Positions 26,201 through 36,500 are shown, counted from the first letter of the stretch. The stretch is DNA of 64,000 nt from Lacipirellula parvula (GCF_009177095.1 NZ_AP021861.1:3764501-3828500), one strand, 5' to 3'. The notes: a model not told the origin generated them from the letters alone. Made by a program: numbers and translations.

Positions 26201-29200
26201 GCGTAGTTGCCATCGTCATCGGTTGTCGTCTGCTGCTCGACTGGTGTGTACGCTGCTTTGGGATCGCGAATGGGCTGCATGGTCCGCATGATCCACACGG
26301 GGACGTTCGCTAAGGGCTTCGATTCATCGCTAGGCCCTCGCAACTTGGCGACAACTCGCCCTTTGACGGTGGATCCGGGGAGGAGCGCGAGGTTTAACTC
26401 GCCTGGAACTACCTGAAGGTTGACGCGCCGCGTCGCGAAGTCAGAGTGCTGGACCGAGAGGGCTGGGCCCGGCGGCGAGAACATGGCCCACGGCTCTTTT
26501 CGCTCGCGGGCCGCCGCGAGTTCTCGGACTCGCTCGTCGGCGTCGAAGCGAGGGAGATCATCGATCGTGTAGCGGCCGTCGGCGTCGGTACGAGCACTGA
26601 GATTGGCTCCGGGAACATAACCGCCGACGCTTAACGTCGTGTTGACGACGGCGCCGGCGACTGGTTGCCCTTTCCCATCGGTCACTCGGCCGGTCAATTT
26701 CCCGGCCGGCTTCATCTGCAGCATGGCGCCTTGGCCTCGCTTCACGAATCGGTGGAGAACTTCGTTTTGAAACTCGGTCGTGAGGCCCGGCGACTTCGCG
26801 ACTGCAGCGATGACCTTCACCGGTGCGGTGACGAAATTTTCCTCAGGAACTCCGTTTGGGAATTCCTTTGCAACGTCGACTGGCTCATTGAACTCGAATT
26901 TGCCGTCGGAGCCCGTCCGCGTGCGGGCGAGCGGTTCGACGCTTTCCTGAGCGGAGCCGTTGTAGACGAAGAGCGAGACGTCGACGCCAGCAATTGGTTG
27001 AGCGGCTTCGTCGATACAGAAGCCCATGAAGACGTTAGGGCCGGGGGTGACTTGCTTGCCAAGCGCGGAACCTCGCTCAGCGACTTCTTTCGCCTGACGC
27101 TCGCGATCGCCAGTTGTTGCAGCGGTCGGCGGAGCAATGCCCGCCTGCGGCGCCGAGATGGTTGTAGGTGGCGTTGTAGGAACGGCGCCTAGCGGCACCG
27201 GCACACCGGAAACGCCGACGCCCGTGGGCTGCGGGGCGTAGTAGGGCGATAGGCTGGGAATTTGGAGATCGAGGGAGGGGGAGGGCGGACTGACTGGGTT
27301 GTGGTAATCAGCGGGCGAGAACGAACTCATCGGCACGGTGATTTCAACAGTCGCTCCTTCCACGACATCCACGAACTCGGCCTCACCGTTGGACGTGGTG
27401 ATTCTCTCTGAAACCGAAGTCCAAACCGATCCGGAGGAGACTGCGGGGAGGAGCGTGAAGAACGAATACCGACCGGCGGGGAGGCGAAGTTCCGTTTCCG
27501 CCTGCTCGTCGATTGGGCGAGCGATTCGAAATGCATAAGGCCGCTCGACGTCTGCGATTCGGCGTGGCGTGATATGGGCTCGCGCCCCCTTGGCGGTAAG
27601 CAGCGGCTTGCCGGTCGCCGCGTCGATAAGTTTCATCCGGACGATCGCTCCGTCGGTGAGAACCATGTCGGGGACTTCGACAGTACTTCCTGGTTCCATC
27701 GGCAGCGATTGTGCACCCGCCTCGATGCCCGCCAGGCCCTCCGTCACGCGATCGGGCGCCGAGGCGTTGACGGCGTAGGTTCCGCCAACCAGTCCGCGTA
27801 GTTCGTAGCGGCCGTCGGCGTCGGTGACGGCGATTCGCTGTCCGTCTTCCTCGTCATTAGCAACCACTGGTCTGCTCCCCGCGGCCCAGACTCGGACCCC
27901 GGCGACGGGGACGCGTGGTCCGTTGCGGTCGGCCGGCTGATAGACGACGCGGCCGGCAATGATCGAACCATGACGCATCTTCACGTCGAACTCGGTCGAG
28001 TTCGACGCTTGCTTGGCGAACTTAGCGACATAGTCGGGATGGGTGACGATCACCGACGCGGGGACAACCGGCGTGGCGGGGGGCATTGAGTTGAGTTGGA
28101 AGCGCCCCTCGGCGTCGGTACGGGTCAGCAGCCCTGCGTTCGAAATGAGATAGCCCCAATTGGCGGCAACGACCGCGTCGGCGATCGGGTTGCCGGCGAG
28201 GTCAGTCACGCGACCTGAGAAGGTGGCCGCGGGAACTAACGGTAGTCGGCTCGTCTTGCCGCGAGATGCGACCAAGGAGATGCTTTCGAGCGAACCGCCG
28301 GTGGCGCGGCCTGGCGCCTGCGCAATCACCGCGACTTGCTTGCTCGCCGCGTCGACAGCGTGATTCTCGGCAAGTTCGACGACGTTCTCAAAGCGGAATC
28401 TCCCGTAGGCATCGGTCTTCATGACGGCCGCGGGCTCGACGTTCTCGGCTGGAGGATTTCCGACATCGAAATTCCCGTAGACAAAGAGCGAGACTTCAAC
28501 GCCAGGCAAAGGCTTGTCCTGTTCGTCGACGCAGATGCCTGCATAAGTGTTGGGTTCAGCAACTCCTGCCTCTTCGTATTGCGCAACAGGAGCGATAGTA
28601 AAATCGGCTGGCTGCTCGGCAGTGGGAGCTGAGGCTTTGTTGTCTGCAGTGTTGTCTGTAGTTCCGGCGGCGGGCTTCGCATTCGTAGCGTCGTCATTGC
28701 CAACGACAGGCGTCGGTTGCAGCGTAACCAACGACAACGCTAGCGCCGCGACGGCGAGCGATGCGATGCAGACGCGGCGCCAAGCGGCCGAGCACGATCG
28801 CATCACGTTGAATTTTTCGTTGAGCAGCACCGCAATGCGGCGTTTGAGTTGCGACGGGCCTTCCCACAGGCCGACGGCGCCGGCGAGGCGCGGGGGGCGT
28901 TGTGTGCTGGCCGTGCGGGCCCAGGCGAGGAGTTGTTGGGCATAGTCGAGTCGGCCGGCGCGGTCAGCGGCGGCGGCGTCGGCGAGGGTTTCTTGGTCGA
29001 GGCGGATCGTGCGGCGGAGGAGCCAGAAGAGGGGCTGCGGCCAGAGGAGGATCAGCAGTAGTCGCGTCGCGGCGAGGGTGTGGAGGTCGCGGTGCTCGAG
29101 GTGGGCCCATTCGTGGGCGAGGATGGGGAGGAGCTGCGCGGGTGAAAGGTTGAATGCGGAATGCTGAATGGGGAATGTGGAGGCGGGCAGTAAGATCGCG

Positions 29201-29787
29201 GGGCGGCGGAGGCCCATGGCGACGGGGGCGGCGATGTGGTTGCTGAGGAGGAGCTGCGGCGGGTGGGCGACGGGGCCGGTGATTTGGGCGAGGAGTTGCT
29301 CAAGTTCCGGCGGAGCGGGCGTTGCTTGGCTGAGCACGCGCCGGGCGAGGAGGCCGCCGATGGCGAGCCAGAGCGCGACGAGCGCGCAGCCCCCGGCGTA
29401 GAGGGTGACGATCGCGGCGGGCCAGTTGATTGGTTGGGCGGGCGGAGGCGTCGGCGGCTCAGCGATCGTGGTGACGACCGGCGATGGCGCCGCGGCGACA
29501 GGTTCGAAGGATGGCATCGCGGGAGCGTGCGGTGCAGGAGCAAAGTCGGCAAGCAGGGCCGAGCTCGCGGTGGGAGCTGGCGGCGGTTGCTCATTCAGCA
29601 AATGCACGAGCGACCAGCCGGGAATCGCGCAGAGCAAGGCGAGCGCCGCGAGGGCGACGAGCGTCGACTTCGCGACGGCGAGCCGCTGCGCCGGTTGGCG
29701 GAGCAGGGCGATGGCGAGCATCACGCTGAGGAGAAGAGCGGCAGCGAGAAGCTGAAAGTCGGCGAGCCAGGGGGCAAGAAGCGCCAT
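23245..29787 (-). CDS. Giant M56 (BlaR1-like) metallopeptidase with repeated carboxypeptidase-regulatory-like modules and TPRs
   Basis: About 2180 residues from the ATG at 29787; a GTG at 29799 would add four. Residues 1-150 hold three hydrophobic helices. The M56 zinc motif HEWAH lies at ~225-229, with LDQETLADAAAADRAGRLDY as the downstream Glu region. After a fourth helix (CIASLAVAALALSLVTLQ) come three related long modules near 413, 915 and 1454, each opening with a G(V/I)CVDE-like strand and containing SGRVTDLAGNPIADAVV-type beta-sandwiches. TPR-like helices follow at ~1919-2062. It lies just downstream of blaI, so it probably acts as the membrane partner that relieves BlaI repression. 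The external modules may bind ligand or cell wall. In-frame CATTC micro-repeats occur at ~29150. Confidence 0.88.
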   Translation of the reverse strand: MALLAPWLADFQLLAAALLLSVMLAIALLRQPAQRLAVAKSTLVALAALALLCAIPGWSLVHLLNEQPPPAPTASSALLADFAPAPHAPAMPSFEPVAAAPSPVVTTIAEPPTPPPAQPINWPAAIVTLYAGGCALVALWLAIGGLLARRVLSQATPAPPELEQLLAQITGPVAHPPQLLLSNHIAAPVAMGLRRPAILLPASTFPIQHSAFNLSPAQLLPILAHEWAHLEHRDLHTLAATRLLLILLWPQPLFWLLRRTIRLDQETLADAAAADRAGRLDYAQQLLAWARTASTQRPPRLAGAVGLWEGPSQLKRRIAVLLNEKFNVMRSCSAAWRRVCIASLAVAALALSLVTLQPTPVVGNDDATNAKPAAGTTDNTADNKASAPTAEQPADFTIAPVAQYEEAGVAEPNTYAGICVDEQDKPLPGVEVSLFVYGNFDVGNPPAENVEPAAVMKTDAYGRFRFENVVELAENHAVDAASKQVAVIAQAPGRATGGSLESISLVASRGKTSRLPLVPAATFSGRVTDLAGNPIADAVVAANWGYLISNAGLLTRTDAEGRFQLNSMPPATPVVPASVIVTHPDYVAKFAKQASNSTEFDVKMRHGSIIAGRVVYQPADRNGPRVPVAGVRVWAAGSRPVVANDEEDGQRIAVTDADGRYELRGLVGGTYAVNASAPDRVTEGLAGIEAGAQSLPMEPGSTVEVPDMVLTDGAIVRMKLIDAATGKPLLTAKGARAHITPRRIADVERPYAFRIARPIDEQAETELRLPAGRYSFFTLLPAVSSGSVWTSVSERITTSNGEAEFVDVVEGATVEITVPMSSFSPADYHNPVSPPSPSLDLQIPSLSPYYAPQPTGVGVSGVPVPLGAVPTTPPTTISAPQAGIAPPTAATTGDRERQAKEVAERGSALGKQVTPGPNVFMGFCIDEAAQPIAGVDVSLFVYNGSAQESVEPLARTRTGSDGKFEFNEPVDVAKEFPNGVPEENFVTAPVKVIAAVAKSPGLTTEFQNEVLHRFVKRGQGAMLQMKPAGKLTGRVTDGKGQPVAGAVVNTTLSVGGYVPGANLSARTDADGRYTIDDLPRFDADERVRELAAARERKEPWAMFSPPGPALSVQHSDFATRRVNLQVVPGELNLALLPGSTVKGRVVAKLRGPSDESKPLANVPVWIMRTMQPIRDPKAAYTPVEQQTTTDDDGNYAFTSLPASEYAVTATAPDLTTAGVTGVAVGAGQTAAAPDVVLTPGAIVRVKLLDAANKQPFKFEAGRKGYILPQRLTSGAIGAPRMDSQISDFTVDGVGEAQLAPGRYGLFVSIPGEGLDPNLESRSLDGKSTVAEFEVREGETLELAVPLIEFPLQMASGVVAAVAPAATDGAVVETQASPPPETSHFQPSTTPADGEQPGAVPLKPQSATPSIDDAGSPAEKTPSAAYTAPSKTTHQTVGMGEWALTPLEPSKHQPNALQLHIVDESNQPLAGVEATLYSAASSRGEAKPIKTLVTDAAGNALFADVVPADQIARFAALKAAGEFIGGSQGTYLIALKYPGLATALLYQSAGELALGGSKRTIMLRPAVKLSGRVTDPAGKPVADAVVSAGAFAGSRSIAGVNAVATDAAGRFEFDDRGPFKRAAANEANQFMSLAATAHSPAPQPSPAAAEDPTTKNVSDLVVTHPKFAVTRIEGGDVPGNADVQMLAATSIVGRVIDHQSGAPVAGVTVQALGDPTGPPQIEKEGNVLAYRVPYSHSASVRTDAQGNYRLDNLPAGTYNLWVDSESTPGRPFKHASQGASGVVTTAGNEPTQAPDMIVGRPATVTVQLVDAETGEPLQLDGNAVAVPMALRGSDYRQQQNPHQRVPISKDGTFTFSSLPGRFRIGVEVVDKPGISYQVIYRSGDDFDRSAAAIDLHFGESVSTKLAVRSMPQLQQFRAEQSKAYELLRAGKSDEAIAAFDAMVAARPNDYEPISGRCYAYRTSGHYAEAIADAEEMLKRFPDDSQARYILADLLAISPVEATRDGKRALKYAEELVAMAKANHADAATMARYLGFVAAAHAESGDFAKAIAVQEEAIESIPSSENKGVRQSYERRLELYRAGKPFRGEQNGPEERRPMQEPANQGAVKSLRSVPLATKPVEPPPVSPTLQSSVGHAAIQSADIQAVSLIDRTKPWSYPMGGLEPKPLPLEFKSSTLGDAVK

Positions 29788-29840
29788 GGGTGGACTCACA
29801 GGGAAGAGGGTTCAGGTGCGAGGGTTCAGGAAATCCCAAA

Positions 29841-30322
29841 AAGCCGCGACCGGTGGTCGTCAGCCGCTCGTCACGGTCAGTCGCCAGTTCCTTCCGCCCG
29901 CTTGCGCGCCGCATCGATCATCGCCTGAAGTTCATCAAGCTGCTTCGCATCAAGCGGCCGAGATTCGAGGGCATGCACGAGATACTCGTCGACGGCGCCG
30001 TCGAAGACCCGCTCGAGGAAGCCCCCGGCGATTTGGCGGAACGTTTCCGTCCGCTTGATGAGCGGCAGGTAGACATAGGCCTTGCCGTCGCGGCGATGGG
30101 AGACGAGCCCCTTCTGTTCCATCACCTGGAGCAGGCTGAGAACGGTCGTGTAGGCGAGCTCGGCGCCGCGGGCGTTCATCGCATCGCACACGTCGCGGAC
30201 GGTTGCCTCGCCGCGGTCCCAAAGGACCTTCAATGCGTCGAGTTCACGGTCGGTGGGGGGAAGCATCGAGGGTTCAGTTGTTAGGGTTCGGGGTACGGCA
30301 AAGCCGCGACCGGTGGTCGCGG
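29841..30322. repeat. AAGCCGCGACCGGTGGTCG palindrome, two copies (29841-29860 and 30301-30322)
   Basis: Each is the hairpin CGCGACCGGTGGTCGCG or a close form. One lies between blaI and the M56 gene, the other between blaI and its operators, each next to an AGGGTTCAG-type short repeat. Confidence 0.65.
29877..30266 (-). CDS. blaI: BlaI/MecI/CopY-family repressor
   Basis: 129 residues, a standard BlaI length. Winged helix: LPPTDRELDALKVLWDRGEA, TVRDVCDAMNARG, LAYTTVLSLLQVMEQKGLVS, HRRDGKAYVYLPL. The C-terminal dimerisation helices include GFLERVFDGAVDEYLVHAL. It should repress its own transcription and that of the M56 gene 90 bp downstream until proteolysis. Two copies of CTACTG-N6-CAGTAG lie 67-119 bp upstream of the start. 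Confidence 0.93.
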   Translation of the reverse strand: MLPPTDRELDALKVLWDRGEATVRDVCDAMNARGAELAYTTVLSLLQVMEQKGLVSHRRDGKAYVYLPLIKRTETFRQIAGGFLERVFDGAVDEYLVHALESRPLDAKQLDELQAMIDAARKRAEGTGD

Positions 30323-30332
30323 ATCGCGGCGT

Positions 30333-30350
30333 CTACTGGCTAGACAGTAG
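30333..30350. promoter_or_regulatory. Putative BlaI operator 1
   Basis: CTACTGGCTAGACAGTAG, a dyad CTACTG-N6-CAGTAG. It is 67 bp upstream of the blaI start. Confidence 0.75.
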
Positions 30351-30367
30351 GTCGCCTCAGCGAGATT

Positions 30368-30385
30368 CTACTGGCCAGGCAGTAG
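30368..30385. promoter_or_regulatory. Putative BlaI operator 2
   Basis: CTACTGGCCAGGCAGTAG, the same dyad as operator 1, starting 35 bp further upstream. The duplication supports cooperative repressor binding. Confidence 0.75.
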
Positions 30386-30723
30386 GTGTCAAGAAAAATC
30401 GTGTAAGGTGCGTTCTCAAAACGATTTATGGAAGTTTCCCGCAATGTCCATGGTCGGCGGCCCGTTGTCAGTAGCTGAAGAACGCGAAGCCGACACCCAC
30501 TGCCCACTGACAATTGACAACCGCCCACCTTGCCCAATCTCCGCGACCCCGGCTTCCAGACCAATTCACAGTTAGCGCGGTTGAAATGCCGATGCGGATT
30601 GTATGGGTGGAGCGACTCGACGACGGGAGCGCTGCGCGGCGACGCGCAGCCGCTAGCAGTCGAGCCGCTCGCTCGCGGTGTTGTGCTGACAACGAACATC
30701 ATCTTGGCTCGGTGGCATTCAGT
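30386..30723. other. Divergent upstream region of blaI and a membrane protein
   Basis: About 340 bp with no supported gene. The blaI promoter should lie around 30386-30420 (minus strand). No confident element was found for the plus-strand gene. Confidence 0.4.
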
Positions 30724-31788
30724 ATGGCGCGGGTAGGACGACGGCGGCGTGTGTTGAACGACGAGGTACGGAGCGCCGCGGGCGCGACGGCGTACGAGGC
30801 GTTCGATCCCGATGCGCCGCGCTACGGCGAACAAGCCAACATTGAAAATCACCCCCAGGTGACCGATCTCATTCCGCGGCGTAAGCTGGCGGTGCTATCG
30901 ACGATTCTGACCGGCATCGGCACGGCGGCGGCGGCGGCGGCGATCACGCATTTCGCCGACCCGATTGCGAACAAATTGCCCGGCGTTTCAGCCAGCGATC
31001 TGCGCGACGGCATGTCGGCCGGCGTTACGGCATGGTCGACAGCGATCGCAATGCTGATGATCGCGATGCTGGCGAAGCTGACCTACTCGCTGCGGCGGCA
31101 TCGCGTCGACGACTACGCGGGCCGATACCGCGTATGGAAATGGGTTGGCTGTGGTGCGCTGGCGATGAGCGTCAATGCGGTCGTTCCGCTGCATGGGTTG
31201 TTCGTGAAGTGCGCCGTGGCTGCGACCGGCTGGTCGTTGACGACTTCCGGCGTCGAGTGGTGGCTGGCTCCGCTCGCGCTAGTCGGCGGCTGGATATTTG
31301 TTCGCCTACTTCTCGAAGTGAAGGAATCACGATCGACCCTGGCGATTCTGCTCACCGGCGCCGCGTGCTATGCCGCTGCGACCGCAGCAGTGCTGGGCTT
31401 TGTGCCGGCGACAGCCGCCGCTTGGGCCGGCATCGCAGCGAGTGCATTGCCGCTCGTGGGCGCGACGTTCTGCCTCGCGGCGGCGATGGTGTTCGCTCGC
31501 TACGTGGTGCTCGACGTCCAGGGCCTGATCGATCACGCCCCGCCGGTAGCACCGGAAAAGCCCGCTGTCGTCGAAAAGGAAAAGAAGCCGGCGGCTGTCG
31601 CAACTTCAACTCCAGCCGCGGCTGCGGCACCCGCTCCGGTGAAGCCCGTCGCAGCCAAGGCGGCGCCGCAAGTCGAAGCGCAAGACGACGAGTGGTCCGA
31701 CGAGGACGAAGACGAGGATGGCTACGACAACCGCAAGCTGTCGAAGGCCGACAAGAAGCGGCTGCGGCGGCAGAATCGGGCCGCGTAA
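30724..31788 (+). CDS. Multi-pass membrane protein, function unknown
   Basis: 354 residues from the ATG of MARVGRRRRVL. Five to six hydrophobic segments are visible, for example AVLSTILTGIGTAAAAAAIT, AIAMLMIAMLAKLTY, LAPLALVGGWIFVRLLL, LAILLTGAACYAAATAAVLG and LVGATFCLAAAMVFARYVVL. The C-terminal ~100 residues are cytoplasmic-looking: Ala/Pro/Lys repeats, an acidic run (EWSDEDEDEDGYD) and a basic end (KADKKRLRRQNRAA). I recognise no family. It precedes gltX by about 100 bp on the same strand. Confidence 0.7.
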   Translation: MARVGRRRRVLNDEVRSAAGATAYEAFDPDAPRYGEQANIENHPQVTDLIPRRKLAVLSTILTGIGTAAAAAAITHFADPIANKLPGVSASDLRDGMSAGVTAWSTAIAMLMIAMLAKLTYSLRRHRVDDYAGRYRVWKWVGCGALAMSVNAVVPLHGLFVKCAVAATGWSLTTSGVEWWLAPLALVGGWIFVRLLLEVKESRSTLAILLTGAACYAAATAAVLGFVPATAAAWAGIAASALPLVGATFCLAAAMVFARYVVLDVQGLIDHAPPVAPEKPAVVEKEKKPAAVATSTPAAAAAPAPVKPVAAKAAPQVEAQDDEWSDEDEDEDGYDNRKLSKADKKRLRRQNRAA

Positions 31789-31892
31789 AGCGGCGGGCCG
31801 CGCAGCGCGGGCCCTCGCGGGGGCGGCGGCCGATTTGGTAGGCTAGGCCGATTGTCCCGTCCTCGGCCTGCTCGCCTCGTTGAAAGAGATTG

Positions 31893-33452
31893 ATGACCGT
31901 CAGAACTCGATTTGCTCCCAGCCCGACCGGCTACCTTCACATCGGCGGCGTGCGGACGGCCCTGTTCAATTGGCTTTTCGCGCGGAAGCACGGCGGCCAG
32001 TTCTTGCTGCGGGTCGACGACACCGATCAGCAGCGGAACGTCGACGCGGCGCTGGCGCCGATTTTGAACGGCTTCCGTTGGCTAGGCATGGAGTGGGACG
32101 AAGGCCCCGAGGCGGGGGGCGAGTTCGGGCCGTACTATCAGTCGCAGCGCGGGGAGTTGTACCAAGCGGCGGTCGAAAAGCTGCTGGCGAGCGGCCACGC
32201 TTATCGCGATTTCGCGACGACCGAAGAGTTGCAAGCGGAGCGCGAAGCGGCGCAAGCGGCCGGCGGGCAGTTTACTTATAGCCGCCGTTGGATGGCCGAG
32301 ACTGAAGCCGACGCGGCGAAATTCGTCGCCGAGGGTCGGCAGGGCGTCGTGCGACTAAAGATGCCTCGCGAGGGGGAGCTCGTGCTGAGCGACCTCATTC
32401 GCGGAGAGGTGCGCTTTGCGTGGGCGTCGGAGCAAGATCACGTCATTCAGCGGGCCGACGGAACGTGCCTCTACCACCTCGCGTCGGTCGTCGACGACGA
32501 AGCGATGCGGATCAGCCACGTCATTCGGGCCGAGGAGCATTTGCCGAACACACCGCGGCAGGTGTTCATTGCGCTATCGCTCGGGTACGAGTTGCCCGCT
32601 TACGCCCACTTGCCGTACGTGGCGGAGCCGGGGAGCAAGACGAAGCTGAGCAAGCGAAAGCTCGACAAGTACCTGAAGAATCGCTACTTCGCGGCGCTGA
32701 TGGAGCGGGGCAACTCGATCGCCACTCGCCTTGGACTGGCGACGACGGCCGACACGTTTAATCCGGTGATCGTCGATTTCTACGAGCGGATCGGGTTCCT
32801 GCCTGACGCACTGCTGAACTACTTGCTGCTGCTTGGTTGGTCGCTCGACGGCGAGCGCGAGGAATTCACTCGCGAAGAGATGATCGAACACTTCTCGCTG
32901 GAGCGCGTGAACAAGGCGCCGGCGAGTTTTGATCCGCAAAAGCTGCTCGCGTTTCAAGATCGCGCGATGCAGCAGTTGCCGCTGAAGCAGAAGACGGCGA
33001 AGTGCCTGCCGTTCCTGCAAGAGGCTGGACTGGTCGCTTCGCCGCCGCCGTGCGAGACGGGGCCGTATTTGTCGTCGATTCTGGAAGCGGCCGGCGATCG
33101 CGTGAAGATGGCGGGCGACGTCATCGACTACACGGAGTTCTACGTCGCGGACGAAGCGCTGCCGTATGATGCAGCGGCGGTCGAGAAGCGGATCACGAAG
33201 CCGGAAAACGCGCGACCGCTGCTCACGTCGTACGCCGCAGAGCTTGCGAACGTCGAGCCGTTTGAACCTGCAGCGCTCGAAGCCCATTTAAAAGAATTCG
33301 TCGAGCGTCAGGGCGTGAAGATTGGCGATCTCGTTCACGCGGTGCGAGTGGCGATCACCGGCAAGGCAGTGGGCTTTGGGTTGTTCGAGACGCTCGCGAT
33401 TCTTGGACGCGAGCGGTGCGTGCGGCGGATTGAGCGGGCGCTGGCGTTGTAA
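31893..33452 (+). CDS. gltX: Glutamyl-tRNA synthetase
   Basis: 519 residues, class I aminoacyl-tRNA synthetase that charges tRNA-Glu (and tRNA-Gln if the indirect pathway is used). The first signature is [20 protein letters not shown] (HIGH-type motif at 16-19) and the second is KLSKR at 251-255. The anticodon-binding domain fills the C-terminal part ([20 protein letters not shown]). The ATG at 31893 follows AAAGAGA. The full length and downstream domain exclude the shortened GluQ enzyme. Confidence 0.96.
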   Translation: MTVRTRFAPSPTGYLHIGGVRTALFNWLFARKHGGQFLLRVDDTDQQRNVDAALAPILNGFRWLGMEWDEGPEAGGEFGPYYQSQRGELYQAAVEKLLASGHAYRDFATTEELQAEREAAQAAGGQFTYSRRWMAETEADAAKFVAEGRQGVVRLKMPREGELVLSDLIRGEVRFAWASEQDHVIQRADGTCLYHLASVVDDEAMRISHVIRAEEHLPNTPRQVFIALSLGYELPAYAHLPYVAEPGSKTKLSKRKLDKYLKNRYFAALMERGNSIATRLGLATTADTFNPVIVDFYERIGFLPDALLNYLLLLGWSLDGEREEFTREEMIEHFSLERVNKAPASFDPQKLLAFQDRAMQQLPLKQKTAKCLPFLQEAGLVASPPPCETGPYLSSILEAAGDRVKMAGDVIDYTEFYVADEALPYDAAAVEKRITKPENARPLLTSYAAELANVEPFEPAALEAHLKEFVERQGVKIGDLVHAVRVAITGKAVGFGLFETLAILGRERCVRRIERALAL

Positions 33453-33551
33453 ACGCGAGTGCCAGCAGTTTCCTCAACGCGCGACGGCATCCACCGGCAT
33501 GGACGCCTACCACCGGGCGGAGCCGGGGCTAATTGAGAGGCAAGCGGCGCC

Positions 33552-36500
33552 CTAGTCGCGGCCGCGGCCACGATCACTGCCGCGGTCGCCTCTACCGCGA
33601 TCGCGATCACTGCCGCGATCCCCGCTGCGACGTTCGCCGTCGCCGCCGCGAGAGCTGCTTTCTCCGCCGCCTCGACTGCCGCTCGCGGCGCCTTCGGGCG
33701 GCTTATTGCCCTGCCAAGGACGGGCGAGGGCTGTGTTCAGCACCGCCTGCAGATCAGTCGCCTTGAGCGAGCCGCGAAGTTCGTGGACTTGCACCACGGT
33801 ATCGGGCTTCGCTTTCTCGTCGAGCGAAACGGCCAGGTCGCGAACATTCTCCCAGATCGTGTCGTCGGCAGAGATGATCAGTGAGTTGGAGATTTCGTCG
33901 ACGCCGATCGAGAGGGCGCCTTCGAACGACATTTTCATGGGAGTCGACTTCTGGCTGCTTGAACTTGAGCCGCCGAAAAAGCTGAACCGCTCGCTGCGGC
34001 TGCGACCGCCTTCGTCCCCTTCGCGGCCGCCGGCCTGGAACTCTTTGTCCTTGGAACTGAGCAGGTCGCGATAGACCTCTTTGATCGCCGTGCCAATATC
34101 TTGGGCGTTCGAGTAACGAATCGGCACGACGTCGGTGCGACGGCGAGTAACCGAGTCCTCGCTCGGCGGTTGATCGTAGATCTTGATGAGGTTGCGGATG
34201 ACTTCGAGTTGAGCTTCCGTCGCGTTTTGAGCGATGATCGTGTTTGTATCGCTGTCCCAGATAAAGCGGAGCTTCCGAGCCTTCCCGAGCGTGGCAGGAT
34301 CCTCTTCCTTACCGCTGCTGTCGTCCCACCACCAGCCAAAGCTGTCGGTGTCTTTGTCGTCGCTCAGTTCATCGGCGAAGTATTCTTCCAGGTTGAGCGA
34401 GACAAGTGACGCGCGCGAATTCGCGAGCGGAAAGACTTCGAAATCTTGCTTCGGCGGTTCGAGTTCGCTCATCAACTCTTCAAGTTGGTCGAGCGCGGCG
34501 ACGTCGTCGGAGCTGATAATCATGCGGCCGTCGGGCGTGACGGTGATGTTGATCTCTGGCGGCGTCTGCACGGCAGTCGTTTGAGCGTCGGGGGCAGGCG
34601 TCGCCTCGACTGCGGTTGGCTCGGCAGCAGCCGCCGGTTCCACCGCTTTTTCACCGCTTTCGGCGGCAGGCACGTACTGAGGCGCGACCGCCGTTTGCAC
34701 CGCGAAGCGGAACGGAACGGCAATCGACGTGATTTCGTCTTTGTTAGGCGCAGGCTCGGCAGCCGGCTCTTGCTTCACGGCGGGCGGGGCCGCTTCATTC
34801 TCCGCTGCGGGAGCGACGTTGATGTTAAGCTTGTTCTGTCCCGACCAGGTTTGCTGCAAGCGCTCGATCAGTTCCTTGGTCTCGGCCGGCGTGCGGGCGT
34901 CGATGACGCGCCACTTGTTGGGATTGCTGCCCGCACCGGCGGCGACGGCGCCGAGATCCTTTAGCAGGGCAGAAACTTCTTTGTACTCGTCGTCGTTCGC
35001 CCAGAGGAGCAGGCGGTTGTTTTCGACGTCGGCCTGAATCCGGAACGCTGCGGTCTCCTCTTCATCGCCGCCGCCGTTGTCATCCCATGGCGACCAGTAG
35101 TAGCGGCTGCGGCTGTTGTCTTCCTTTTTCTTCTCGCCGACCATGAGGGCTTTGATCGTGCCGGCAACCTGATCCGCACGAGTTCGGCGGCTGAGCCAAA
35201 TCACTTTCAGGCCGCGCCCGGTGCCGTCTAGCTTGTCGATTAGCGATTCGATCGTCGCGTGATCGGCAGCCGTGGCGAGCGCGAAGATCGTCTTGCTGCG
35301 ATTGTCGTGCTGCATTTGCGTCAGCGGGTTCAAGCCGCCGAGATCTTGCAGCGCGTCGACGACCTCGTCGGGGTCGATGCTGACGGTCGAGTGGCGCTTG
35401 AAGGTGAGTTCCTCGGAGCCGGTCGCGGCATCCGCAGCGGCGACGGCGCCGCTTTCGGGAACATCGAATTCCTCAATGCTGCGAGCGATGATGTCCATCT
35501 CAGCCGGCGGGGCATTCACCAAGAGGAAGTTGCGACGTTTGTCGACGGCGATGTGCACCGGCGGCCCATCTTCCTTGAGCATCTTGCTCACGTCTTTGCC
35601 CTGCTGCTGCATTTGCATCGCCATCTGGAGCTTTTGCTGCTCCAGTTGCATTTCCATCGGCCCCTTGCGCGAGCTGGGGTCGAGCCCGAGCACTACCATC
35701 ACTTGGTCGGCGATGTAATCGGCGCGGCGATACTTGAACGGGCCGAAGACGCGCGGGCGGACGTCTTTGTCGGCGACCATTTGTTCGGCGTAGAGCAGGT
35801 CGCGAACGTCGCGCAGGTTAGCGACGGCGTCGATCACTTGGATCTGCTTCGAAGCGAGCAGCGGCGTCACTTTGGCCGTGGGGCTAAGGACGACCTTGAG
35901 GTCTTCGACCGCTTTGGCAGGCTCCAGCGTCGGCGGCAATGGGAAGCGGGTGCGGACGAAATCGTGCGGCGGCTGATCGTCGAGATCGTCGGGTTCGACG
36001 CGGCGGACCATGCTGGGGTCGATCTTGTCGATCTTCACCACCGTGAGCACGTCACCGAGCGAGATCATCGTGAAGCCGCGAGCCATCAACGTGCGGTTGA
36101 GCAGATCGCGGGTTTCGTCGATCGTGTAGCGACGCTGCGTCGACAGGTTGACGAAGTCGCCGGGGAGTTCTTGCCAATCGAGGCTCTTCTTCGAGACGCT
36201 GGCGAACCACTCAAGAACGTCGGTCCACGGTTGGCCGCGGAAGGTGAACTGGACCATGCCATCCTTATCGGGGGCGGCCTTCAGCTCCTCGGCGTTGGCT
36301 TGCGGCTTTTCGGTGGGACGCTTGATCGTCTTGGAATCTTCAGCCGGCTTCTCGCCTTCGGGCGGCTTCTCGCCTGCGGGCTTGGGTTGCTCGCCCCCCG
36401 GCGGTTGCTGGCCGGGCTGCGGTCCGCCTTGGCCCATCTGGGCCGCCCGCATTTGAATCATCATTTCGGGCGACATGCCGCCACCCGGTCCGCCGCGACC

